From assembly GCA_030077755.1 (NCBI GenBank), contig JAQJZZ010000018.1:558001-622000 (forward strand): a stretch of DNA of 64,000 nucleotides, written 5' to 3'. Below are positions 33,824 to 45,732 of this stretch, piece by piece. Under the pieces are notes generated by a model. It was not told the origin of the DNA. It searched no databases and saw only the letters and a list, made by a program, of their open reading frames with translations. The position numbers and the translations under genes are program-made. Source of the stretch: Filosporella fistucella (taxonomy: Eukaryota > Ascomycota > Leotiomycetes > Helotiales). Each line of letters opens with the position of its first letter. Position 1 is the first letter of the stretch.

Positions 33824-34880
33824 TTATATGTGTGCATAATTAAAATGGGCCCTAGCGGTAGCATATGCATTTGGCCCTATTATTATACTCTTAATTGCCT
33901 ATATTAAAAAATCCTTATAAGTCTTAAAGTTATAACGCTCCCTCTAATATTATCGTTAAATAAAGCTTTTTAAAACGCTAAAACTCTCTTTAATAGGATT
34001 AAAATTAGGGGAATATAGTAATAAGTAGAGAATTAAGATTCCCTTCTTATAATATGCTTCTTTAATCCTAGTTTTATTAGCATAATGGATTAACGCATTA
34101 TCCATTATTATAATTGATTAAGGAAGAGGATATGGATTATAGAGAGGGAGAACGTTATTAATAATAAAATCTTTAAAAAGATTGGCTATTCCAGATCCCT
34201 TAAATGCGCGGTAGGCAATATAGCTATTAATAATATATGCTAGGAAGATGGATATTTTAGGTTATCGCCGAGCTAGATAATTATGGACTATAGCTCGAGT
34301 CCTAGCTAAAGACCATTCATATTTGCGTTCCCCTATTTTATTATTACTTCCTAATTTATCTATTACTATAATTTGCTTTATAATAAAGTCCTAAAGGTAA
34401 AAGAGCTAGTCCCTCCTTAATTCCTTATTTTTCTAAGCCGCTACTGCCCTCATTTTCTTTTTTATAACCTTAATCTTCTTTAACGCTTTATTAATTATTA
34501 ATAAGGATATATCTACTTTATATATATTTAAAAGAAACTCCTTAATCTCATTTAAATAATAATATGGCGCCGTATTAAGAAGGACCTTAATTCCGTAAAT
34601 TATGCTCTAAGTAAGGACGGGTTTAAGACCTTTAAAAGGAGGCAAAACTAGTCTTCTTGCTTTAATCCTAGCCTTATACGCATATATCGTCGATAGGGCA
34701 TAGTTATATAAGCTAGCTAGGCGCCGGTAATATTTATAGTTAATATACGCATGAGGGTTAAAGAGGGCATCTTAAATGCGGGCAATAACCCTTTAATATA
34801 ATTAAGGGGCCATAATTTCTATTAATTTTTTTTATTAAATGGAAGATCTCATTAAGCTCAATAATTTAATTTAGTTACCT
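33824..34880 (-). pseudogene. Broken DDE transposase of copy A (Tc1/mariner, IS630 superfamily)
   Basis: Read on the minus strand: a helix-turn-helix-like N-terminus, then the DDE core. The first Asp lies in IVIDKLGSNNKIGERKYEWS. The block YIAYRAFKGSGIANLF is followed by the second Asp in SIIIMDNALIHYANKTRIK. The terminal acidic motif is LPPYSPNFNPIKESFSVLK, where the usual Glu is now Lys-Glu, as a G-to-A change would give. The spacing between the second Asp and the acidic residue is about 36-37 residues, longer than the 34 of Tc1. Several stops (for example before SIIIMDN) inactivate it. The 5' end is approximate. Confidence 0.82.
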
Positions 34881-35014
34881 TATTAAAAGAATTAGATTTA
34901 ATTTAATTATTATAGTTTAAAGTTATATAATAGGGTGCTTTTTGGTAAAACGCGATACCAAAACGCGTTCGCTTAAAAAGTCATGTTTTCCGACTAATTA
35001 AGGAAATTGCTATA

Positions 35015-35349
35015 ATGACGTTCTCCCTCTCTATAATCTATATCCTCTTCCTTAATCAATTATAATAATGGATAATGCGTTAATTTATTACGCCAATAAA
35101 ACTAGGATTAAAGAGGCATGTTATAAGAAGGGAGTCTTAATTCTCTACTTACCACCATACTCCCCTAATTTTAATCCTATTAAAGAGAGTTTTAGCGTTT
35201 TAAAAAGCTTTATTTAACAATAATATCGGAAGGAGCATTATAACTTTAAGACTTATAAGGATTTTTTAATATAGGCAGTTAAGAGTATAATAATAGGGCC
35301 AAATGCACATGCTACCACTAAGGCCTATTTTAATTATGCATATATATAA
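35015..35349 (+). pseudogene. C-terminal part of copy B transposase
   Basis: Homologous to 34160-33824 of copy A in the opposite orientation: IIIMDNALIYYANKTRIKEA, then LPPYSPNFNPIKESFSVLK, then KAYFNYAYI and stop. The N-terminal part of the same gene lies 10 kb away at 45733-46450, separated by the insertion and inversion. Confidence 0.8.
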
Positions 35350-35649
35350 AGTATATAATATTAAATAATAAGAGGCGTACATATGTAATTATTAAATAAA
35401 TCAATTATATAATTAGTATAAAAAGTTATAATTAATAAGTAAATAATATTTTATAATCGCGAGTTTTGCCATCCCCTTTAATATATGACTATAATTTATA
35501 ATAAATATTATAAAATTAATAATAGTCCGATTAATATAAGAAAGAGAGAAAAGACGAAGTAAAGCATATAGAATATATCCCTTAAAGAGAATAATCGCTA
35601 TTATAAATGCTCCTAAGATTCCGAGAAATAATTATCGCTATCTTATTCT

Positions 35650-36988
35650 TGGTCTTATAACTTTATAACGCCAAACCCACCACCTATTTCACCACGATTA
35701 TTATATTTAATCCTATTAAATAAAAAGCCTCCTTTAGGTCTAATTAAGGCTTTATAAATCTCCTTAAATATTCCCTTTATTATATCCATTACTTTTTAAA
35801 ACTTAGAGGCTTCTTTTTAAAGGTATTAAATTATATTAGATTTTATATTATATTCTCTAAGAATTTAAAAGGTTTAATAATCCTTAAGTTATGTAAACTT
35901 AATAAACTCGAGTTTTAGGAATGCAAAAGCCTCCTAAATTAGCTCGGATCTTTATAGGCTTATAATTTTATTAAGGATATATGTCTTAAATTAAGGGAAT
36001 GGATCCGCTTTAAAGGACCTTGGTCTTAGAAATAATAATATAGCAAGACTATTTGCATTTACTTATTATATTAAGGGTGGATTTTGAGTGCGATAAGGAT
36101 CGTTTTATAATCCTAAAATGCTTACATATCTATAATATGGCATTAATAAAGCTATTAGATAGGAATGCGGGGGGGCGGGGTAATTATAAATAATAATAGG
36201 AGCAGTCTTAGCTTTAGGAATAATAGCAGGCTCAACAATTGACTGCTTCTTATTACTATAGAGCTTTTTTCAAGGAATCTCTTATTATCCCAGGTAATAC
36301 TTGCGAATCCATTTAATAAGAGGTCTCTCAATTAAAACTTTAGGGTATTCCTGTGAGACGTATAAATGGGAGGCAATTCAACGAGTAGAATAAGTTATAT
36401 TCCAGTATAAGACTAAACTCTGGCCTTTTGGAATGCCAGAGTTAGACTATTTAAGGGGTGCCTGAGGGGTTCCTGTGAACTGCTAAATATAACCGAATAG
36501 TCGAGGTCATATGAAACTACAATTCCAATTATATACCTAATAGTTCCATTTGGATTATCGTTGCCCATTGCTTTAAATCTAATAGAGTAACGTCATGATG
36601 GGATCCACAAGACTAAAGAACGTAGTGGCACCCAGGATTCTTATCGCAATTAAGATCCTAATAATAGTGCTACTTCCAGATTATCTTCTTAATCTTCTTA
36701 TGTGGTTCATTGGCGGCATCTCTTCGAGCTTTGGCATTTAGCTGCCTTATAGTTATAGAGACACGGCCTCTTTTAACTAGAGTCCCTTCTCTATTAATAA
36801 AGATATTATTATTATAATTATTAAAAGCAAAACTAGCTTCTTCCATATTACCTTGCCTATTAATAATATAATATTCCCTTAAATTCTAATCACGGGACCT
36901 AGTAGTCCTTAATTTTAATATTGATTTTAATAATGCCTTTAATGCCAACTTTGATTTTGGCTCTAAAGCAGGCTCTAATTCCGGCTAC
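35650..36988 (-). pseudogene. 3' part of copy B accessory ORF, interrupted by a solo LTR
   Basis: Mirrors copy A at about 32395-33500. The solo LTR at 36352-36542 sits inside it. Its 5' part continues beyond the gypsy element at 44883-45559, where the start codon is mutated to ATA. Confidence 0.6.
36352..36542 (-). repeat. Solo LTR (191 bp), inverted
   Basis: The reverse complement of the 191-bp LTRs of the gypsy element at 36989-44877, starting TGTGAGACGTATAAATGGGA and ending ATATACCTAATA. It is flanked by ATTCC (36347-36351) and GTTCC (36543-36547), a 5-bp target duplication with one transition. It is the product of recombination between the two LTRs of an earlier insertion. Confidence 0.88.
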
Positions 36989-37179
36989 TATCAGGTGTAT
37001 AATTGGAATTATAGTTTCACATGACCTCGACTATTCGGTTATGTTCGGCAATTCACAGGAACCCCTTAGGCACCCCTTAAATAGTCCAACTCTGGCATTC
37101 TAATAGGCCAGAGTTTAATCTCATACTAGAATATAACTTATTTTACTCGTTAAATTGCCTCCCATTTATATGTTTCACA
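36989..37179 (+). repeat. 5' LTR
   Basis: 191 bases that match the 3' LTR with scattered transitions. The end dinucleotides were TG..CA; the first is now TA. Internal sequence starts at 37180 with TTTTAAACTCTCTGCC, where a tRNA primer site is expected; I cannot assign the tRNA. Confidence 0.9.
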
Positions 37180-37241
37180 TTTTAAACTCTCTGCCTTTAA
37201 GGACGGGAGTACGATTTATTGACCTTTTAACCACCGATATT

Positions 37242-38985
37242 ATGTTTGCCAATAACCCTATTACCACCGGCGCCGCCGCGCGTGCCACCAATATTACGAC
37301 TCGCCGATAAGCCTCTTCTTAGATCACTAGGAACCATAATGGCGAATCGTTTGGGACGGTTATTATAGAGGTCCTTAGGACCGCCGCTAAGGAAGACGAA
37401 ACTCCTAGCGAATACACTAATGGGATTGAGTCCCAGGTTGCTAATGTGGCGGATAAAGGCCATTAGCCCGAGCAGGAGCAGGAAGACGTGGAAATGACTA
37501 GTGCCCTTTTAGGGGTTTCCTAGGAGCCCTCCCGTATTCTTACCCTTACTCCTATATCCACTCTCCGAGAATATCGTGAGAGGGACGTAGCTTGACTTAA
37601 CGCGTTATATGCTTAGAAGATCATGATTAATGAACTAAAGCAGGCTATTAGACGCCTTAAAGAGAGTGCCAACCGTAATAGGCAAGTATATGAAGCTATT
37701 ATCTTTGATAGAGGATTTATACCTCGAGGTCGGTCACATACTAGGTTTATAGACCCTAAGGGTAACCTTATAGGTGGTCGAGTAGGCCCTGATAACACTT
37801 CATTTATTGCTCGTGCACACCATCCTATCATAGAAACGGGCGCCAATTACGGCCCTGTGGTGCAGTTGCCTATGCACATCCGTGATCCATATGCTAAGAA
37901 TGGTGGCTTTAAGCCTCTTATAAGTGACCGCATATGGCCGTAGACGGATCAGGAGCGAGGAGTAGACCTCTCCTTTGAAATGAAGAAGAAGGCAACCTTC
38001 CCACCTTTTTATAAAGGCAAGAACCCTAGGGAATACCGGGCCTTCTTCGATGCCTTTAAGCTAGTCTTTAATAACCAGCCGAGTTTATATAACTCCTATA
38101 GGGAATGTGTAAACACTATAGTTTAAAGGTTCAAGATGGGTTGCCCACCTATAAAGCACTAGTCCATTCTTAGTAATAAATGTCAAGATCGCCGGGGCCT
38201 TTTAGTAGCCTGGGATGACTTTAAACGCTGGAGTTTAGATATTATATAGAGCAGTGGAGAGCATAGTGCTAAAGCTTACGGAAAATTGCAAGGGCTAAAA
38301 TAAAGGCCTAATGAGACTATCGTGCAATTAATTAAAAGGATGGAGTTACTAGAGCAAAACCTCTCCGGAAGTCGAGAGGAGTCTAAAAGAGTAGCTACCC
38401 TTGAGCTTGCCCTTATAAATGAGACATTAATTAAAAAAATGCAAATTGTGACTATAAATATAATACCGGATACCGTCCTTAGCTAGTAGATGGCCGCTTA
38501 AAAGGCTAAGATCCTAGTGAAAAGAATAAATAGTGCTATAAGCCGAAATAAGCGCAAGTAGGAGAATAGCGATGAGTCCGAAAGAAGACGTGGTTATAAG
38601 GGTAGGAAGCCTAAGAGGAACTCTTTAGGAGCCTCTCAATGGCTCTGGCAAGATCGTGACCGTCGGAAAAGGAACGCTTCCTCCGCCCCATCGAGCAGTT
38701 CTATAAGCACATCTTATAGCGACCGGAAGCCTCTCTCTAAGGTAACCTGCTATTCGTGTGAATAAAAGGGCCACCTTGCGAGTAGCCCTATCTACCCAAA
38801 TAGAGCTAAATGGGTAAAAGCCAACCCAGAGAAAGCAAAATTGTAGGAGGCTAAACGGAACCTCCGAGCTACTAAAAGGCTGGCTGCCATTAAAAGAGAA
38901 AATTCCTTAGGGAATTCGGGAAAAGCTCCCGCCAAGTCTTAAGCGCTAAAGGGCCTAGCAGCGAATTATATAGGCGTTTAATAGT
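37242..38985 (+). pseudogene. gag of the gypsy element, broken
   Basis: It starts at ATG 37242 in a frame (MFAN NPITTG...) that continues in register through the ORF at 37623-37943 and beyond. It is broken by about a dozen TAG/TAA codons, mostly at Gln positions, and one TGA. A central capsid-like region (KKKATFPPFYKGKNPREY) is followed by Arg/Ser-rich sequence and a zinc-knuckle remnant near 38750 (CYSCE..KGHLAS), whose last Cys is not visible. The gag frame is one base off the pol frame, consistent with -1 frameshifting between them. The 3' end is approximate. Confidence 0.8.
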
Positions 38986-41900
38986 CGTTACTAAGTTATT
39001 ATAGACCGTAACGGGGGCTAAAGGTACCCTGGAGGCACTCGCTAATACGGGTGCAAATAATTCCTTTATCGACATCCATGAAGCCTAGAGGTTAGGAATG
39101 GTGCCTTTGGCCTATTGTGACATCCAGTTTGGCATAGTGGGTAAAGGTAGTTTTCGGGTAATTAAAGCCTACGATGTAATTATTAAGGCAAGGGACTCCC
39201 AAGGAACCATTAAGGAGTTTAAAATGAGGCTCTACGGGTTCGAAAAGAGTGGATATAAGCTAATCCTAGGGTATGACTGGTTTTGCCTAAAGGGTATAAG
39301 GTTATACGATTGGGCTAGCTCTCACTAGGCCTATATCAAGGACTGGAATAATATTAAAATTTTATTTATAAAGGAGTTCGATACTATTCTAGCTGCTAAT
39401 AATACCCTGGAGCTACAAGCTCTATTTATTATAAAGGCAGACGAATGCGATTATCTTTAGAATCATTAAGGGAAATGCACTTATCCTGAGAGGTATAGTG
39501 TTAATGCCGAAATGGCACCTATACCCCTCCGAGTATATACCATTAGTGAAAAGAAGGAAGTCCAATTGCCAGAATACTTGGCCGAGTTTAAAGACGTGTT
39601 TAACTCAGATAGCGCTACTATATTTGAACGAGGTTATAAACATGCTATTAAAACCAACGGGCAAGTCCCTTATAGGCCCCTATATAACCTCTCTAAACCT
39701 CAACTTGCGGCCCTTAAAACGTACCTTAAGGATGCATTAGAAAAAGGATGGATTAGGCCATTTAAAAGCCCCGCAGGTGCCCCAATCCTATTTGTTCCAA
39801 AGAAGGATAGGGGAATTAGATTGTGTATAGACTATTAAGGTCTTAATAAGGTTATTATTAAGAACCGGCATCCTTTGCCCTTAATAGATAAAACCCTTAA
39901 TCGCTTAATTAGTGCGAAGATTTTCACGAAACTAGATCTTAAAAATGCGTACCATCGAGTAAAGATACGGGAAGAAGACGTCTAAAAGATTACTTTTAGG
40001 ACCCATTATAGTCACTTTAAGTATTAGGTAATGCCCTTCGGGCTAATGAATGCACTAGCAACTTTCCAGGCCTATATCAATAGTGCTATATCGGGAATGC
40101 TAAATAATTTCATAATTATATACTTAGATAATATTTTAATTTACTCAAAGGATCCCTCATAGCATCCTAAACACGTCCGCAAGGTTCTCTAAAGACTCAG
40201 GAAGCATGCTTTATTTATAAAACTTAGCAAGTGCGAATTTGGAATTAAGACTATTAAATTCTTAGGGTTTATTATAGCTATAAATGGTGTCTATCCAGAC
40301 CCTGCAAGGCTTTGGACCGTAGCGGACTAGCCTGTGCCAGAATCCTATAAAGAGATTTAGATCTTTTTAGGATTTTATAACTTTTATTGGAGGTTTATTC
40401 GTGGATACTCTAACCTGGCTATAGGCCTCACCAATTCCTTAAAGGGAATAAAGAATGGTGTGAAAATAAAACCTTTCATTTATACTCCTAAAGCTATTGC
40501 GAGCTTTGGTGCGCTTAAAGAAGCCTTTTGTAAAGCGCCTTTCCTGCTCCATTTCGACTCCTCTAAGAGGATTAGACTAGAGACAGATGCCTCCGGATTC
40601 GCTATAGCTGGCACGCTCTCGTAATAGGTGAGGGACGGTAGTATAAAGGAATATTAGAAGCCAGTAGCATTCTTTTCGAGAAAACTAAACCAAGCTAAGC
40701 TAAATTATGCCACATATGATAAAGAGATGCTAGCTATTATTAAAAGCTTTAAGGAGTGGCGACATTACCTTAAAGGTACCGTTTATACGGTTAAGGTGAT
40801 TATAGATTACCATAACCTCAAGTATTAGATAAACGCAAAGTACTTGGAAGGAAAATAAGCTAAATGGGCAATATACCTATTTATATATGATTTTAAGATT
40901 ATATACCGGAAAGGTTCCTTAAACCCGGCGGACGCGCCTAGCAGGCGTCCTAATTATGAGAAGGAGGCTAATGCAAATAAGACCTTCTCAAATCCATAAT
41001 TATGATTGCCTACTTTCTAGAATAAGTTGGCCGGCGGCTTCGCGGCAGTAATTAGGTTTATGAGACCGACATAGCCAGAGAATAGAGCTATCGAAATAAT
41101 TAAAGAAAACAAGCTATACTCTATGTAGATAGAGCAGAGCAAAGGCACCTGGAAACCCTAGGGGGAGGATAGTGAGGCGTCCTTAGGAATGGCTATAATA
41201 GGCCCTTTAGAAAATCTATCCATGGATTTATCTGAGCCTATTAGTAAAGGCAGTCATATGTACCTTAATATACTGCGCTAGGGAATAGCAGGTTGCAAAT
41301 TGCTTTTCCCACGTTTATGGATAAATGTAATAACTCGCTTAGCCACTATATTAGCACCTCTTTAGACATCTCTTAGGGTGCTCATTAAAATGGCTTAGAC
41401 TAATGATAAGAAATGTATTACATATAAATCTAGGAGAGAATGCAAGAACCCGCCTTAAGATTTTAAGACCTGGATAGTTGACGATTAGGGTGCTATTAGG
41501 TGGAAAAATAGAATTTATATACCAAACGATTAAGCGTTAAGGCAAGAAGTTATAAAGCTTTATTATGATGACCCTTTGATAGGGCACTACGGTATAGAGA
41601 AGATTCTGGAGCTACTCCGTAGATATTACCACTGGGAATAAATGGAATCTGATGTAAGAGAATATATTAGAGAGTGTGTTATGTGCCAGAGGAGCAAAGC
41701 AAAGAGACATGCTCCTTATGGGTTGCTCCAAATACCCCTATAACCAATATAACTATGGCAAGAAATTATCATGGATTTTATTATAGGACTTCCGCCTATG
41801 AAAGGCCTAGATGGGAAGATCCTTGATAATATCCTTATAATAGTCTATAGATACTACAAGATGGCAAAATATATCCTATGCAATAAGGAGATTATAGCTC

Positions 41901-42961
41901 CCGAAATGGCAAAACTTCTTTGGGAAAGAGTATTCTCGGTTTTTGGGTGCCCTAGAGGCATTATTTCGGACCGTGGTAGCGTGTTCACTTCAAATTTCTG
42001 GTCTATATTATGCTTTTACTTATATTACAAGCAAAAGCTATCCATTGCATTTCATCCATAGATAAATGGGCAAACGGAAAGATAGAACCAAGTGCTTAAA
42101 TATTACCTGAGATATTATTATAATATGAGAAAATCAAATTGGGTGCACCGACTTAGCTTTGCCGAATTCACTTATAATAACTCTATCCACTCGGTTCTTA
42201 GTTCCACTCCTTTTAGGGTGTGTTACGGATATGATCCTAAGCTGCCATGGAACCCTAAGGTCAGGGGTATTAAGGGGGAGGTACCAGCTGCGCGAGAAAG
42301 AGCAAATTTGATAAAGAAAGAGCGAGAGGCCCTAAAAGGTCTCTGGAAGCATGCTTAGGAAAGCCGTAAAAAGTATTTTAACAAATCACGGCTAGATAAA
42401 CACTACTCCCTCCATTAGTGGGTAATGCTTTCCACTAAGAATCTGAGAATGAAGTATAGCAAACTTTAGCCTAAGTATATAGGTCCTTTCTAGGTGGTTA
42501 AACTAATAGGAGAATCTGCATATTATTTAAAGCTTTTAAGCATTTACGCTAAATTGCATAATATATTCCACGTATCGCTCCTAGAGCCGTATTATGAAAG
42601 GGAAGGAGAGGAGCCTAAGCGGTATTAAGAGGGTGAGTTGCCAGAGCTTAAAGACGAAGAAAATGAGCAGGAATGGGAAGTAGAATCCATTTTAGACCAT
42701 ATAAAAAATGGTAAAATGAAAAACATGAGATATCTTATAAAATGGAAGGGATGGCCAAAGGACTATAATACCTGGCTCCTAGCATACCCAAATTTAAGGA
42801 ACGCAAAGGGAATATTAGATGCGTACCTTAAAAACCATGGGCTACCTATAGAAGAATGGGATGATAAAGTTGAGCCACCTAAAGCAAATTAGGAAGGAAC
42901 CTCCCAGCCATTAGGTAAAAAGAAGAAGAGGAGGGGAAAACCCCGAAAAAGCGGGAAATGA
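38986..42961 (+). pseudogene. pol of the gypsy element (protease-RT-RNase H-integrase-chromodomain), broken
   Basis: One reading frame throughout. Protease: the active-site motif is now NTGANNSFID near 39050 (Asp to Asn). [40 protein letters not shown] and YLDN (normally YLDD) at about 39770-40140. RNase H: LETDASGFAIAG and YDKEMLAII at about 40570-40740. Integrase: the zinc-binding region HYGIEKI..CVMCQRSK (about 41580-41700), then MDFIIGLPP, SDRGSVFTS and NGQTER, the three catalytic positions. Chromodomain: WEVESILDHI and YLIKWKGWPKDYNTW (about 42680-42780), expected to steer integration to methylated histone. Stops TAG/TAA occur at Gln and Trp positions. Confidence 0.92.
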
Positions 42962-43169
42962 ACTGGGAATAATGGCTAATATAGGTGAAATGAAGCAGGA
43001 ATAAAGGCACATTTTAGGAACATTGTAGACACATTTGGCACTTGGGTAGGAAAGCATTTCATTCCATTAAGGGCAAATATAAGAATAGCCTAGGGTATCT
43101 TAAAGCAAAAATAAAGCCACCTAAACGCCACCCAGAAACCACTTAAATCTAAGAAAATATCGTGAGGAT

Positions 43170-43968
43170 GCCCTTAGGGATATCTTTATTGATATTAGGA
43201 GGGGAAAGCTCATTATAAATATTATATTATAAAGCAATTAGCAGGAGTATCTTAGGCCAAGGGAAGGGTTATACCTGATATTTATAAGCCAAACGGAAGC
43301 GCTTAACCTCTTAGACCAATTCTCGAAGAATAGCGATCTTTTTAGCGTTAAGACCACTAGCACCAGGAACCTTATGAGCAGAGGTTAGTCGTTAAAGCTC
43401 GACACGAAATTCCATGTGCTTCTTATATAGGCGTAAGTAAGACTATAGGGTATTAGCAAGCACTAGTAAGTAAGGGAAGGGAAACTCACAACGGGAAATC
43501 CATTAGAAGTGAGAATGTCCTTAGCATTTATATCACCCCTCTTTAGAATATTAGAGCTATCCTTTATTCCCTAACCAGCCAACCAGATCGCGAGAGAACC
43601 CTTATTGGCACTAATGAGCTCCTTATTAGCATTTAAGGCAAGAAACGCGTTAAAGTCATTGGCATAGTCCTCGATTTCGCGGCAAATCTGGTGTAGCTTA
43701 ATAGGAATCTGATCCTATTAATATTATCATAATAGCTTAAAAAGAGACTTACCTTCTCGTAAACACTACTCATTTTGGTGCATCGAGTGCACGTAGACTT
43801 TCCTACTTAAATAATATAAGTGCAAGTGGGATTAATCAAAGTATGCTTTAAGCATCTTCGATAACGAAAGATAGTGGGCCAAGTATTAACCTCATTACCG
43901 CGCTTGCGCTTGTGAGGCCTGCCAATAGTGACGTTGCGGCCGCTATAACCTGGTATAAGAGGACCCAT
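43170..43968 (-). pseudogene. Antisense accessory ORF of the gypsy element, broken and probably spliced
   Basis: It begins ATG GGT CCT at 43968 on the strand opposite to pol. The first exon (MGPLIPGYSGRNVTIGRPHK, then Arg/Lys and a Cys cluster C..C..CTRC) ends at a consensus donor GTAAGT. A second stretch reads DQIPIKLHQICREIEDYAND and LNANKELISANKGSLAIWLA, with a TAG at a Gln position and a further donor GTGAGT. A third stretch (KIAILRELV, EVKRFRLAYKYQV) is helical. I do not recognise the family. The Cys cluster and basic segment suggest zinc or nucleic-acid binding, which is inference. It explains much of the unusual 1.7 kb between pol and the 3' LTR. Confidence 0.5.
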
Positions 43969-44671
43969 GATAAAGCTAAAGAAGATTAAAGATCAAGAAG
44001 CAAAAGAAGGAAGAAGCACACGCTATTATGCAAAGGTTATTATAAGCTTAAAGAAAAGAAGTAAAAGTTGGAAGGGAGCCACTATTTATATAGATAAGCT
44101 TAGCCTAATCCCAACTTCTGGATTATCACCTAAATGGTTCCTGCCCTAAGCTATTTTGGGGTAATAAATAGCTTTAACTATTCTAAAGTTTTATATAGCT
44201 AATCAAACGCGTTTGCCGTTATATAGTAATTCAGTTTTCCAGATCATTTAGCCTTACGCGCAAGTTCGGGCCCTTTAGCCAATTAGAACCTTAGGTTCAC
44301 AAGTGTGGGAAAGCAAAATCACAGGAATCAGGCGAGTTTATTTGCTCTTTAATGCAAACTCGGACCAAATGTGAAGCCATTCCTATGTATTAAGCCACGC
44401 GGCTAAAGCAAATAAAAGTTGCGAAACGGCACGATACCCGGGGAGCGTAGAAGCCAATTAGGGCCTTATTAGAGCTACCTCCCCATGCAGGAATCATAAC
44501 TTATGAGATTAGTTGCACCTTAGTGGGCTAAAATATGATTCTATAATGGCACTCTTATACCGTACTTAATTAGACCGAACTCCTATAGGGAGACGTAGGT
44601 AATGCGGTGGCTTTTAGTCACCGTTACGGGAGTTAATGAGGCCTGGGAACTAATGCTAGGATAGCATTATT

Positions 44672-44683
44672 AAAAGGGGGGAA
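44672..44683 (+). promoter_or_regulatory. Polypurine tract before the 3' LTR
   Basis: AAAAGGGGGGAA ends three bases before the 3' LTR, the expected place for the plus-strand primer. Confidence 0.8.
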
Positions 44684-44686
44684 TCT

Positions 44687-44877
44687 TGTTAGGTATATAA
44701 TTGGAATTGTAGTTTCATATGACCTCGACTATTCGGTTATGTTCGGCAATTCACAGGAACCCCTTAGGCACCCCTTAAATAGTCTAACTCTGGCATTCCA
44801 ATAGGCCAGAGTTTAGTCTCATACTAGAATATAACTTATTCTACTCGTTGAATTGCCTCCCATTTATACGTCTCACA
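44687..44877 (+). repeat. 3' LTR
   Basis: 191 bases from TGTTAGGTATATAATTGGAA to CGTCTCACA, followed at once by the GCTAC target duplication. Confidence 0.93.
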
Positions 44878-45732
44878 GCTACTAATATGGAGCTTTAATA
44901 AAAAGGCTATTATAGGATTTATTATTAGGTTAAAGGTATATTTTAAGATAAAGCTAGCTCTTAATATTAGCCTATCTATCTTGGTCTTATATAAAGTAAT
45001 CCACTTTTTTCCTAATAGGATTATTAATTATTATTATCTAGGGCTAAATCTTAAGGAATTCTTATTCCTTTAGCGATTTTGCTTATATAAACTTCTCTAT
45101 CCATTTATCCTAAATCCAAGTCTAAAAGGAGTCTTATATAAACCGAGTAAAGTCGCTTAAATTATGATTTTTATTTAAGGAACCCTTATATATATTATTA
45201 ATAAAAATTATAAGAGTTATTATAATATAATACGGCATATATTCCTCTTTTATTAGGTTAAATGGAGGTAAGACTAGCTTTTATTAAGTGGATTTAAAAG
45301 GGATTAAAATAGCTATTATAAGAGAGCTCTAGATTATAATTAAATTAGCTATTATTTTATTATCCTAAGTTAATTCCGGCGTATTAGCCTTAAGAGAATT
45401 AGCAATGACTTTATCCACTATTTTAGATTTAATTCGGCGAGGGGGTGGCATTGCTTTTATAGCTTATGCTTTTTAATTAGGCTTATAAACGCGTTTCTTG
45501 GATGCTATGACTTTTACGCGTTTATTAGTAATACGCTTGGATTCACGAGATCTAGCTATATTAACGTATTTAAGGAAGCAATTTTAAAGAGAATAGAATA
45601 TGTGATTAATTTTTAATTAAGCTATGAAGTGGGTTAATTAATATAATTAATTATAAATCGCGTGGCGGGGTGATACCAAAACGCGTTCGCTTAAAAAGTC
45701 GTGTTTTCCGATTAGTTAAGGAAATTATTATA

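Larger units (their letters stand above)
31533..35012 (+). mobile_element. Copy A: Tc1/mariner-type TIR element, 3480 bp, RIP-inactivated
   Basis: A complete element from TIR to TIR. It carries two convergent broken genes: a transposase on the minus strand in its right third and an unrelated long ORF on the plus strand in its left half. At about 32380 it has an empty site where the related copy B carries the gypsy element, and near 32833 an empty site for the solo LTR. A TA dinucleotide follows at 35013-35014. At 3.5 kb it is much longer than most Tc1/mariner elements, because of the extra gene. Confidence 0.88.
36989..44877 (+). mobile_element. Ty3/gypsy chromovirus, full length 7889 bp, RIP-inactivated
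   Basis: Two 191-bp LTRs flank gag, protease, reverse transcriptase, RNase H, integrase and a C-terminal chromodomain in gypsy order. The 5-bp target duplication GCTAC is exact at 36984-36988 and 44878-44882. The pol frame is kept from the protease to the chromodomain with no indel, only stop and missense transitions. About 1.7 kb of extra sequence follows pol and contains an antisense ORF. Inserted in copy B. Confidence 0.95.
35015..45730 (-). mobile_element. Copy B, first 2.6 kb, inverted, carrying LTR insertions
   Basis: The reverse complement of the part of copy A from its left TIR to about 34150. It begins after TA at 35013-35014 and ends with the left TIR at 45672-45730, followed by TA. 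Without the gypsy element, the solo LTR and their duplications it is about 2626 bases. Differences from copy A are nearly all transitions. Confidence 0.85.

Noticed and set aside
37242..42961. Possible stop-codon reassignment, because many in-frame TAG/TAA sit at Gln positions
   Set aside because: Trp positions are also hit, catalytic Asp residues are changed to Asn, and flanking host genes use normal stops; RIP explains all of these.
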